Assembly (NCBI GenBank): GCA_001801515.1
Contig: MGXX01000036.1
Span: forward strand, 1-14,965
Direction: 5' to 3'
Source: Gammaproteobacteria bacterium RIFCSPHIGHO2_12_FULL_38_11
GTDB lineage: Bacteria; Pseudomonadota; Gammaproteobacteria; Coxiellales; Coxiellaceae
Length of the DNA stretch: 14,965 nucleotides
The translations under genes were made by a program, and so were the position numbers. Below, in pieces: positions 1-6,927 of the stretch (position 1 is the first letter of the stretch; every line of letters begins with the position of its first letter). Below the pieces are notes generated by a model. That model did no database searches, was not told where the DNA came from, and worked only from the letters and a program-made list of their open reading frames with translations.

Positions 1-191
1 ATTTACTGAATCAAGGCCAGCAAATCAGTTTGGAAGGCATGGCGCTCAGTGCATCGCGTATGATGCAATTTGTCCTTTTACTGGAGAAAGAATCGCAGTT
101 TCGCGACAAACTTTTTAAGCAAGTAACAGCATCAGATACCCGTAATCATATGGGGCTTACTTTTACACTTAATACGTTGTCGCAGCCATGA
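1..191 (+). CDS. mshI: MSHA biogenesis protein MshI-type (PilN-like domain), C-terminal end only
   Basis: This is the last 62 codons of a gene that begins left of the window. The reading frame starts at base 3 and ends at TGA 189-191. The residues include ISLEGMALSASRMMQFVLLLE followed by a short beta-rich tail (GLTFTLNTLSQP). This resembles the end of PilN/MshI-type fimbrial assembly domains, where a 'leG.a.s...v..fl..le' stretch precedes the last strand. PilN-like proteins are single-pass inner-membrane components that align the pilus machinery with the secretin. The stop overlaps the mshJ start as ATGA (188-191), which implies translational coupling. Being directly before mshJ supports the call more than the short sequence does. 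Some genomes split this function into two genes (PilM-like and PilN-like, sometimes called mshI and mshI2), and this fragment would be the PilN-like part. Confidence 0.75.
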   Translation, partial: LLNQGQQISLEGMALSASRMMQFVLLLEKESQFRDKLFKQVTASDTRNHMGLTFTLNTLSQP

Positions 192-826
192 TAAATGATT
201 TTTTTAAACAATATACGCCTCTATTTGACGCTCTCTCGCTACGCGAGCGTCTTGCAGTCACAATAACAATCGCATTGGTCTCGTTTTTTATATGGTATGC
301 TTTATTTGAAAGACCCCTTGGCCATTATTTACAATCACTTTCTGTTAAAATGAGTATCGTAAAAAATAACGTTCAGCGCCTTGCATTAAATTTGTTACAC
401 TATCAAGATGTTCTGAATTCGCCGACGGATATTTTAGAAAATCAAATTAAACTGTTAAAAGCGCAACTAGCGCAAAAGCAACAACAACTGTCTTTGTTTA
501 AAAGAATTATTTATACACGAGAAGATCTACAGGATTTTTTACAAGCTGTTTCACAAACGGGCTCCATGTTGAGTATGGATCATATAAATAGCGATGCAGT
601 GATGCCGATAATGCCTTCCGCTGTACCTAATTTGCTTAGCCAACAGATTACTTTCCAATTTCATGGTCGTTATTTTGATTCATTATATTACCTAGATTAT
701 TTGGAAAAATTACCATGGTACATCTCGTTTGATAGTGTGAAGTACCAAGTTGAACAATATCCCAATGCTAAAGTAACTGTTGTGTTAAATGTGTTGAGTG
801 CAGCAGAAGGAGCGTTGCATGAATAA
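188..826 (+). CDS. mshJ: MSHA biogenesis protein MshJ (GspM/PilO-like)
   Basis: The product is a 212-residue inner-membrane alignment protein. A short cytoplasmic N-terminus is followed by one membrane segment at about residues 22-40 (LAVTITIALVSFFIWYALF). A helical, probably coiled-coil stretch at about 45-110 is rich in Gln, Leu and Lys, and a mixed alpha/beta periplasmic domain ends the protein (FQFHGRYFDSLYYLDYLEKL is typical of GspM/PilO-type domains). In MSHA and type II secretion systems such proteins pair with the PilN-like protein and link the ATPase/platform complex to the secretin. The start is the ATG of the ATGA overlap with the upstream gene. The 3' end overlaps mshK by 8 bases. 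Family assignment rests on size, topology and operon position, because primary sequence in this family is weakly conserved. Confidence 0.85.
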   Translation: MINDFFKQYTPLFDALSLRERLAVTITIALVSFFIWYALFERPLGHYLQSLSVKMSIVKNNVQRLALNLLHYQDVLNSPTDILENQIKLLKAQLAQKQQQLSLFKRIIYTREDLQDFLQAVSQTGSMLSMDHINSDAVMPIMPSAVPNLLSQQITFQFHGRYFDSLYYLDYLEKLPWYISFDSVKYQVEQYPNAKVTVVLNVLSAAEGALHE

Positions 827-1142
827 ATACTGTGTTAGCGTTTTATTTTTTTTACTGACTCAGGGTATTTATGCGCAAGCTGACCCAACGATGCCTGCTG
901 GTTGGCATGCGTCTGATGAGATAAGCGCCTTTAAAAATATTCATCTTTCTGGGATTTTTATCAGGGATGGTCAGAAAACTGCCATCATTAATGATCACAG
1001 CCTACATGAGGGAGAGTATGTTGAGGGGTATGAAGTGATAAAAATTTCTAATAATCAAGTGTATATTAAGAATAACAATGGTATTTTTATAATACCACTG
1101 GTCGCTAGCATCACGAAATCTGTTTCAGTGAACTCGCAATAA
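819..1142 (+). CDS. mshK: MSHA biogenesis protein MshK (periplasmic, GspC/PilP-like)
   Basis: The product is a 107-residue exported protein. A signal peptide covers about residues 1-21 (hydrophobic VSVLFFLL core, AQA at 19-21, likely cleavage before D22). Directly after it comes DPTMP, the short Asp-Pro motif found at the mature N-terminus of MshK/PilP-type proteins. The rest is a small beta domain (LSGIFIRDGQKTAIINDHSL, then GYEVIKISNNQVYIKN) of the GspC/PilP homology-region type, thought to contact the secretin. A longer reading with an upstream start at 798 exists. The ATG at 819 is preferred because AGAAGGAG (805-812) lies 6 bases before it and because only this start places the signal peptide at the N-terminus. 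The gene overlaps the end of mshJ and sits 16 bases before mshL, its expected partner. Confidence 0.85.
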   Translation: MNKYCVSVLFFLLTQGIYAQADPTMPAGWHASDEISAFKNIHLSGIFIRDGQKTAIINDHSLHEGEYVEGYEVIKISNNQVYIKNNNGIFIIPLVASITKSVSVNSQ

Positions 1143-1158
1143 GAAGGATGGTATTGTA

Positions 1159-2892
1159 ATGAAACAGATATTGAAAAATATAGGGATACTGTTCATTGTA
1201 GTGCTATTTAGCGCTTGTTCTTACGCACCTCCTAAATACTCAACTGCTGGAGAAGATATCCAGAGTACGATGCGAAATAGCATGGCCGCTGATCATTCGC
1301 TCAACCAAGCATCACAATCATTGCGCGGCTCTCCTGTCAAGCACGTCCTATTGCCGCCACTTATTTTGCCCGTTTCTAATGATGCACATTCAACTGCCGA
1401 ACGTCATTTTGATGTTTCTGCAAATGCCATGCCAGCACATGTTTTTTTTATGGGTTTGGTTGAGGGAACATCCTATAACATGCTGGTTGACCCCAGCGCG
1501 ACAGGCAATATTACGTTACATTTAAAAAATGTAACGATTGAACAAACGCTTGATGCGACACGTAAATTGTATGGCTATCAGTATAAAAAAACAGCATTAG
1601 GCTATGAGATACTGCCGCCTACTATGATGACGCAGGTTTTTACGATTGATTATTTAAATATTAAAAGAACAGGACAATCGCAAACACAATTGGTTTCAAC
1701 AAATATTACAGATGTGAATAGTTATAATAACAGTAACAACTTAGGTACGCCCAACCAATATAGCAACAATACCACGACGCCAATGAATACGCCGACAACC
1801 CAGCCTAATGGCTCACCTCAAGGCTCAAGCAGCACGATTGTGACAAAAGTGGATAATGATTTTTGGCATAATTTACATGAAACCTTAAAAACATTGATCG
1901 GTAACAGAGATGGGCGTTGGATTGCGCTAAATCCTCAAGCTAATATTGTGATGGTACATGCCTATCCTGCAGAACTGCGAGAAGTGAGCAATTATTTGGC
2001 GGTCATTCAAAAAAATTTACACCGTGAAGTGATTATTGAAGCAAAAATTCTCGAAATTACATTGAATGACAATTACCAAGCGGGCATTAATTGGAAAATA
2101 TTAGGCGCCAACCAGAGTGGTATTAATGGGCTAACACCCAGTTTTGCTAATGATGGGCAAATGTTTAGCTTAACGCTAGATGTTGGGCATGGCGATTTTA
2201 CCTCGGCTATCAATTTATTGGCGCAACAAGGCAATATTCAAGTTTTATCTAGTCCACACATTGCTACCATTAATAATCAAGAAGCAGTGATTAAAGTGGG
2301 CAATGCCCAGTTTTATGTAACAGGCTACACGTCCAATATAACACCTACAGGCAGCACCAATACCACCTCGCAAAGTGTTGAATTAAATCCCTTCTTTTCT
2401 GGTATCACATTAGATGTGACACCGCAGATTAGTCAAGATGGTGGCGTGATTTTGTTTATCCATCCATCCATTAGTCATGTGGTGGATCAGAATAAAACAA
2501 TACAGCTAGCCAGTACCGGTACGAATGCTAGCAATAATACCCTGACTCTGCCGTTGGCTTCTAGTACCGTCAGAGAATCAGATAATGTTGTGCATGCGCA
2601 AGATGGTCAAATTGTCGTGATCGGTGGTTTAATGCAAAATACGACAACTGAAGTCGTAGCGGGTACGCCATGGCTGAGTAAAATGCCTTTTTTTGGAACG
2701 GTAGCGCGCAACACTAACCAAACGTCAGTTAAAACAGAATTGGTAATTTTATTGCGGCCTGTGATTGTTAATAATAAAATTTGGTCTCATCGCTTAAAAG
2801 CTGAAGCAGATCGTTTTAATAGCGTACAAAGAGGTTACCATTTTGGCGGCTTGCCACAGGATTTTGGAACGGAAGGCGAGAGACCTTCTTAA
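1159..2892 (+). CDS. mshL: MSHA outer-membrane secretin MshL (lipoprotein)
   Basis: The product is a 577-residue secretin that would form the outer-membrane pore through which the MSHA pilus emerges. It begins with a lipoprotein signal ending LFSA-C20. A secretin N-terminal (STN-like) domain spans about 86-153. A low-complexity Asn/Thr/Ser/Gln-rich stretch lies at about 172-226, where MshL proteins usually carry a flexible loop. A second small domain (IALNPQANIVMVHAYPAELREVSNYL, 255-280) resembles secretin N-domains. The C-terminal secretin domain covers about 290-540, with VLSSPHIATINNQEAVIKVG (362-381), DGQIVVIGGLMQ (482-493), a P..L..MPFFG signature (504-513) and TELVILLRPVIV (526-537). 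AAGAAGGA (1141-1148) precedes the ATG. No frame disruption is visible, and the length is normal for MshL. Confidence 0.95.
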   Translation: MKQILKNIGILFIVVLFSACSYAPPKYSTAGEDIQSTMRNSMAADHSLNQASQSLRGSPVKHVLLPPLILPVSNDAHSTAERHFDVSANAMPAHVFFMGLVEGTSYNMLVDPSATGNITLHLKNVTIEQTLDATRKLYGYQYKKTALGYEILPPTMMTQVFTIDYLNIKRTGQSQTQLVSTNITDVNSYNNSNNLGTPNQYSNNTTTPMNTPTTQPNGSPQGSSSTIVTKVDNDFWHNLHETLKTLIGNRDGRWIALNPQANIVMVHAYPAELREVSNYLAVIQKNLHREVIIEAKILEITLNDNYQAGINWKILGANQSGINGLTPSFANDGQMFSLTLDVGHGDFTSAINLLAQQGNIQVLSSPHIATINNQEAVIKVGNAQFYVTGYTSNITPTGSTNTTSQSVELNPFFSGITLDVTPQISQDGGVILFIHPSISHVVDQNKTIQLASTGTNASNNTLTLPLASSTVRESDNVVHAQDGQIVVIGGLMQNTTTEVVAGTPWLSKMPFFGTVARNTNQTSVKTELVILLRPVIVNNKIWSHRLKAEADRFNSVQRGYHFGGLPQDFGTEGERPS

Positions 2893-2907
2893 GGAAAGAT
2901 TTTCAAT

Positions 2908-3801
2908 ATGTATTTAGAGCATTTTCATTTAGATGCGCCGCCCTTTATGTTAACACCTGATACGCATTATTTTTATAAATTAGCAGGACATCATGCGGCA
3001 TTTAATGTTTTAATGCTGCATCTGCGTAATGGTGAAGGATTTATTAAGATTACGGGTAAAGTAGGTTCAGGCAAAACATTATTATGTCGCATGTTGTTAG
3101 AACAGCTTGGCGATAAATTTTTTACTGCCTATATGCCTAATCCCGATCTTGAAGCGATTACTCTGCGTAAGAGCTTAGCGCAAGAATTAGGCGTGCAAGA
3201 AGAGAATTTTAGTGATCAACATAAATTATTATCTGCTATTAATGCCAGATTAATTGAGCTCCATACCGAAGGGAAGCAAGTTGTTTTGGTGATCGATGAA
3301 GCGCAAGCTTTACCAACAGAAAGTTTAGAAACGTTGCGCTTACTAACGAATCTTGAAACGCGTTCAGCTAAATTATTGCAGATAGTTTTATTTGGCCAAT
3401 CTGAATTGGATGAGCGATTGAATCAAGGATCGTTGCGTCAATTAAAACAACGCATTGGATTTTCATGTAAATTGTCTTTATTGAAATACTCTGAGTTGGG
3501 AGCCTACATCAATCACCGCTTAAGTATGGCAGGCTATAAAGGTCGGCATGCGTTATTTACTAAATCGGCATTATGGTTGTTGTTTCATAAAAGCCAAGGT
3601 GTGCCGCGTTTAATTAATATTTTAAGTCATAAGGCACTCATGTCTGCTTATGGGCTTGGAAAATTTCATGTGACCTTTTTTGATGTGATGCGCGCTTGTA
3701 AAGATACGGAATCGATTTCAAATTACAATACCTTGGCTGTTGTTTTAGGATTATCATTGGCTGTCATGAGTATGTTCTTCTTGCTGTATTGGAGGATATA
3801 G
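2908..3801 (+). CDS. mshM: MSHA biogenesis AAA ATPase MshM (ExeA-like)
   Basis: The product is a 297-residue ExeA/GspA-type ATPase. It opens with the characteristic MYLEHFHLDAPPFMLTPDTHYFY start. The Walker A motif GKVGSGKT is at 50-57. Walker B is VVLVIDEA at 125-132, followed by QAL and then the sensor region LLQIVLFGQSELDERL. A single hydrophobic segment closes the protein (about 273-295), so it is probably anchored in the inner membrane by its C-terminus. Unlike ExeA it has no periplasmic peptidoglycan-binding domain, as is usual for MshM. ExeA-type proteins help assemble the secretin through the cell wall, and MshM is inferred to act similarly with MshL, the gene just before it. AAGGAAAGA (2891-2899) supplies the ribosome binding site. 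Confidence 0.93.
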   Translation: MYLEHFHLDAPPFMLTPDTHYFYKLAGHHAAFNVLMLHLRNGEGFIKITGKVGSGKTLLCRMLLEQLGDKFFTAYMPNPDLEAITLRKSLAQELGVQEENFSDQHKLLSAINARLIELHTEGKQVVLVIDEAQALPTESLETLRLLTNLETRSAKLLQIVLFGQSELDERLNQGSLRQLKQRIGFSCKLSLLKYSELGAYINHRLSMAGYKGRHALFTKSALWLLFHKSQGVPRLINILSHKALMSAYGLGKFHVTFFDVMRACKDTESISNYNTLAVVLGLSLAVMSMFFLLYWRI

Positions 3802-3802
3802 A

Positions 3803-4753
3803 GTGAGCTTAACAAATGACATGCTAAATAGTTTAGATCGACGTTTCTCATTGAGTAATAATCGCGAGTCGCCATTAAATGGCCTGGAAGTCATCGCTTC
3901 GAACAAACCGTACTATATTACTTATGGTTTAACGATGCTGATTTTATTCATTGCAATTGCAGGGATTTTTTATGGATCGTTACACTATTTTAAAGCGTCA
4001 CAGACTACTTCCCCTGCTATTATCGTGAGGGCGCTACCTCGTCCGACGCCGCGACCTCACGATATACCCAACAATCTTAGCCAATCAGCGCCTGCAGCGA
4101 CCGTTATCGTGCCGCCTGATTTGATGACGCCTGCTATGGATGAGGCAGCCGCTCTATTAAAAACACCCGTTCAGGAATCCAACCAAGATAAAATTCATCA
4201 AGTTTATCAAGATGCGTTATCGTTAATTGAACAGAATCAGACACCTGCTGCTATGCAAAAATTACGTATTTTGATTCAAGCATTCCCAGAATACCAAGAT
4301 GCACGTATCGCACTTGTTACCTTATATTTGCAAAATCATGAAATAAAAAATGCTATTAAAGCGCTCTCTAATGGACTCACTTTGCATGCCGGTGATGCGA
4401 CGTTAACACTGCTTTATGCAAGAGCCTTAATGATGGAAAATCATGATCAAGATGCATTGCAGGTGTTAAATAACATCTCAACAGAAGCAAAAAATACTGT
4501 TCCTTATATTGATCTCTTAGCCTCTGTGGAGCAATCGTTAGGCCATTATGTAGAATCAATATCGTTGTATCATACCCTGTTAAGTCAAGAGCCAAACAAT
4601 AGTCGCTGGTTGATCAGTTTAGCAATTTCACTCGAAAATAGTGGACACAAGGAAGCAGCGTTACAAACTTACAAAAAAATTGATCTTGCAGGCCAACTAC
4701 CGCTTGATTTGCAAAGCTATGTTACGCGACGTATTGATGATTTAAGTGCATAA
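3803..4753 (+). CDS. mshN: MSHA biogenesis TPR protein MshN
   Basis: The product is a 316-residue inner-membrane protein. The start is GTG at 3803, one base after the mshM stop and 7 bases after GGAGG (3791-3795). It gives MSLTNDMLNSLDRR, matching the conserved MshN opening of a short amphipathic helix ending LDRR. One membrane segment lies at about 38-60. A proline-rich linker (RALPRPTPRPHDIP, 77-89) crosses the periplasm, and about 130-310 is an all-helical domain of tetratricopeptide-like repeats (for example APAAMQKLRILIQAFPEYQDARIAL-type and LGHYVESISLYHTLLSQEPNN-type units). This topology resembles TonB- or PilF-like scaffolds. MshN is needed for pilus assembly in Vibrio and its relatives, but its exact job is not established. 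The next gene begins 2 bases after the stop. Confidence 0.9.
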   Translation: MSLTNDMLNSLDRRFSLSNNRESPLNGLEVIASNKPYYITYGLTMLILFIAIAGIFYGSLHYFKASQTTSPAIIVRALPRPTPRPHDIPNNLSQSAPAATVIVPPDLMTPAMDEAAALLKTPVQESNQDKIHQVYQDALSLIEQNQTPAAMQKLRILIQAFPEYQDARIALVTLYLQNHEIKNAIKALSNGLTLHAGDATLTLLYARALMMENHDQDALQVLNNISTEAKNTVPYIDLLASVEQSLGHYVESISLYHTLLSQEPNNSRWLISLAISLENSGHKEAALQTYKKIDLAGQLPLDLQSYVTRRIDDLSA

Positions 4754-4755
4754 TC

Positions 4756-5973
4756 ATGACGACTTTCACCTACGCAGGGCGAGATCAGCGTGGTGTGCGT
4801 GTAACAGGGAAGGTAGAGGCAAATGATGCTAGTCAGGCTGCAGATCAATTAATTAAGCAAGGGTTGTTGCCGATCGAAATTACAGCCTCTCCAGTCGTTT
4901 CTTATTCTGCCGCGCGATTATCAAATTTATTTGACGCTAAAATCAAAATAGAAACACTTATATTATTTTGTCGGCAAATGCATTCATTAGTGAAAGCGGG
5001 CGTACCGATTGTTTCTGCTATTCAACGTATCGCTGAAATTACAAACCAAACCGTTTTGTCGCGGACTTTAAAAAAAGTTGCTGATGAAATTGCATTAGGC
5101 ACATCTCTATCAAGTGCAATGCAGCATTACCCGCATGTTTTTGAACCGCTGATGGTTGCCTTAATCACTGCGGGGGAAGCGACCGGTCGATTAGATGAGG
5201 CCTTCCAGCAAGCTGCAAAATATTATGAATTAGCAAATACCTCTCGCAGGCGTATTAAAACCGCATTGCGCTACCCCATTTTTGTGATGATATTTGCGTT
5301 AAGCGCCATTATGGTGATGAATATTTTCGTTATTCCTAAATTTGCTGCGCTTTATAGTAGTTTTCATGCCCCGCTTCCAATGCCAACACGTCTATTAATT
5401 AGTATTGCTTTTTTTACACGTAATTATTGGTGGGTGGTGATGCTATGCCTTCTTGGCTTCATGGGGACTATTGGTTTATTGCTGCGTCGTCCTGTTATCA
5501 GACAGATTTTTGATCATCTACAATTTAAAATCCCTATTTTTGGCCATATTATAGAACGTATTGTCATGGTGAATTTTTCACATAGTCTTGCGGTGCTCTT
5601 ACAAACAGGCATTCCGTTGGTCCAGGCGCTGACATTGGTCTCGAATATTGTTAACAATAGCTACGCCAAAGAAAAAATTTTAAATATGCGCGGAGTGATA
5701 GAAAGAGGCACAAATCTTTCACAGGCAGCAAATGCGGCTAAATTTTTTTCGCCCCTTGTTTTGCAAATGCTTGAAGTGGGTGAAGAGACAGGAAATCTAG
5801 ATAAAATGTTATATGAAGTCAGTTATTTTTATGAGCAAGAACTTGATTATGATATCAAGCAATTAACCGATAAAATTGAACCAATATTAATAGTGATGGT
5901 TGGTATCATGGTATTGGTTTTAGCGTTAGGTATCTTTTTACCCATGTGGAATATGGTGTATATTGTGCATTAA
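4756..5973 (+). CDS. mshG: MSHA biogenesis inner-membrane platform protein MshG (GspF/PilC family)
   Basis: The product is a 405-residue platform protein on which pilins are assembled. It has the duplicated T2SSF architecture. A short N-terminal domain (FTYAGRDQRGVRVTGKVEA) precedes two homologous cytoplasmic domains carrying the repeated signatures GEATGRLDE (140-148) and GEETGNLDK (342-350). Each is followed by a membrane segment, and three segments are visible (about 173-195, 226-244, 376-396). The standard PilC/GspF ending LGIFLPMWNMV is present, so the gene is complete. The ATG lies 2 bases after mshN with no clear Shine-Dalgarno sequence, suggesting translational coupling. In Vibrio and Shewanella mshE lies just before mshG; here mshE is instead downstream of the pilins. 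Confidence 0.94.
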   Translation: MTTFTYAGRDQRGVRVTGKVEANDASQAADQLIKQGLLPIEITASPVVSYSAARLSNLFDAKIKIETLILFCRQMHSLVKAGVPIVSAIQRIAEITNQTVLSRTLKKVADEIALGTSLSSAMQHYPHVFEPLMVALITAGEATGRLDEAFQQAAKYYELANTSRRRIKTALRYPIFVMIFALSAIMVMNIFVIPKFAALYSSFHAPLPMPTRLLISIAFFTRNYWWVVMLCLLGFMGTIGLLLRRPVIRQIFDHLQFKIPIFGHIIERIVMVNFSHSLAVLLQTGIPLVQALTLVSNIVNNSYAKEKILNMRGVIERGTNLSQAANAAKFFSPLVLQMLEVGEETGNLDKMLYEVSYFYEQELDYDIKQLTDKIEPILIVMVGIMVLVLALGIFLPMWNMVYIVH

Positions 5974-5977
5974 ATTA

Positions 5978-5986
5978 TGATATAAT
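5978..5986 (+). promoter_or_regulatory. Extended -10 promoter for the pilin genes
   Basis: TG at 5978-5979, one base, then TATAAT at 5981-5986 is a perfect extended -10 element for sigma-70. It begins 5 bases after the mshG stop. No good -35 hexamer lies at the usual distance, which extended -10 promoters tolerate. Transcription would start near 5992-5994, leaving a leader of about 27 bases before the first pilin ATG at 6020. No sigma-54 type GG/GC element, as used for many PilA genes, is visible here. A separate promoter makes sense because pilin is needed in far larger amounts than the assembly proteins. This is inferred from sequence alone. Confidence 0.65.
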
Positions 5987-6019
5987 TTCCGTTATTGATT
6001 GATACAGAAGTGGCGCCTG

Positions 6020-6460
6020 ATGAAAGATAGAATACAAGGTTTTACGTTGGTTGAATTGATAGTCGTTATCGCGATTATTGGTATTCTTTCTGCTATTGCC
6101 GTGCCGCGTTTTATTAACCAAACAACGAATGCACGTGTTGCTGCATTAAATGGTTTAGCAGGTGCTATTAATAGCGCTGTTTATTTAGCATCGGCAGAAT
6201 ATATCGCGGAAGGCAACTCAAGCAGTAGCTCTGCTACTTCCATTACGATGAATGGTACAGCTGTTACCGTGATTGCAGGTACCGGACGTCCTACGGGTAC
6301 TGCTGCAGGTATTGGCACTGCCTTGCAAACAATTAGTGGTTTTACCCCTGGCTATGCGGCTGGCGTTGCAACTTACAATTTTACAGCCTCTGTCACTAAT
6401 TGCAATGAAACTTACACGGATTCGACGGGTATCGTTGCATTAACAACAACGGGTTGTTAA
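6020..6460 (+). CDS. mshA: MSHA major pilin, copy 1 (MshA-like type IV prepilin)
   Basis: The product is a 146-residue type IV prepilin. A 7-residue charged leader, MKDRIQG, is followed by FTLVE, the prepilin peptidase site (cut between G7 and F8, with Glu at mature position 5). The hydrophobic assembly helix comes next ([19 protein letters not shown], with the conserved Pro at mature 22). The globular part has [18 protein letters not shown] and an Ala/Gly/Thr/Ser-rich head. Two cysteines, at mature 121 and 139, bracket a C-terminal loop, and the second is the last residue. A TTG at 5999 could extend the frame, but ATG 6020 follows AGAAGTGG (6006-6013) and gives the correct short leader. This copy is the first gene after the extended -10 promoter and lies 14 bases before its near-twin. 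Confidence 0.9.
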   Translation: MKDRIQGFTLVELIVVIAIIGILSAIAVPRFINQTTNARVAALNGLAGAINSAVYLASAEYIAEGNSSSSSATSITMNGTAVTVIAGTGRPTGTAAGIGTALQTISGFTPGYAAGVATYNFTASVTNCNETYTDSTGIVALTTTGC

Positions 6461-6474
6461 GGTTAAGGATAGAT

Positions 6475-6915
6475 ATGTATAAAAAAATACAAGGATTTAC
6501 CTTAGTTGAACTGATTGTTGTCATTGCTATTATCGGTATTCTTGCTACGATTGCAGTGCCTCGTTTTATCAACCAAACAACCAATGCTCGTATCGCAGCT
6601 TTAAATGGATTGGCGGGTGCAATTAATAGTACCGTTTATTTAGCGCAGTCAGAGTATATTGCAGAAGGCAACACCAGTGCGAGCTCTGTGACTTCAATTA
6701 CCATGAATGGAACAGTGGTTACTGTTATTGCAGGTACGGGGCGACCCACTGCAACGGCTGGTGGTATTGGAACCGCTTTGCAAACGATCGCAGGTTATGT
6801 AGCAACCTACGCAAGCCCTGTGACAACTTATAATTTTTCTACTTCGGTCACCAATTGCAATGAAACTTATACTGATACAACAGGTGTTGTCGCACTAACA
6901 ATCACAGGGTGCTAA
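6475..6915 (+). CDS. mshA: MSHA pilin, tandem copy 2 (MshA-like type IV prepilin)
   Basis: This is a second prepilin of identical length (146 residues) with leader MYKKIQG, the same FTLVE cleavage site and the same two cysteines (mature 121 and 139, the last residue). By eye, about 114 of 139 mature residues match copy 1 (roughly four in five). Differences concentrate in the stretch after ALQTI ([16 protein letters not shown] here, [16 protein letters not shown] in copy 1) and around mature 46-65. The start at ATG 6475 is chosen over an upstream TTG at 6454 because AAGGA (6465-6469) precedes it and the leader length is right. It may be a second major subunit or may form mixed filaments. It shows none of the length or sequence features of the minor pilins MshB, MshC or MshD. 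It lies 12 bases before mshE. Confidence 0.88.
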   Translation: MYKKIQGFTLVELIVVIAIIGILATIAVPRFINQTTNARIAALNGLAGAINSTVYLAQSEYIAEGNTSASSVTSITMNGTVVTVIAGTGRPTATAGGIGTALQTIAGYVATYASPVTTYNFSTSVTNCNETYTDTTGVVALTITGC

Positions 6916-6927
6916 CCTGGATATTTC

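Noticed and set aside
1720..1840. Asn/Thr/Ser/Gln-rich tract in mshL as a possible repeat or foreign insertion
   Set aside because: The frame is unbroken, no unit repeats exactly, and MshL proteins commonly have a variable polar loop at this place.
5999..6019. Upstream TTG start for pilin copy 1 (and TTG 6454 for copy 2)
   Set aside because: These would give 14-residue leaders. The ATGs at 6020 and 6475 have ribosome binding sites and give matching 7-residue leaders ending in Gly.
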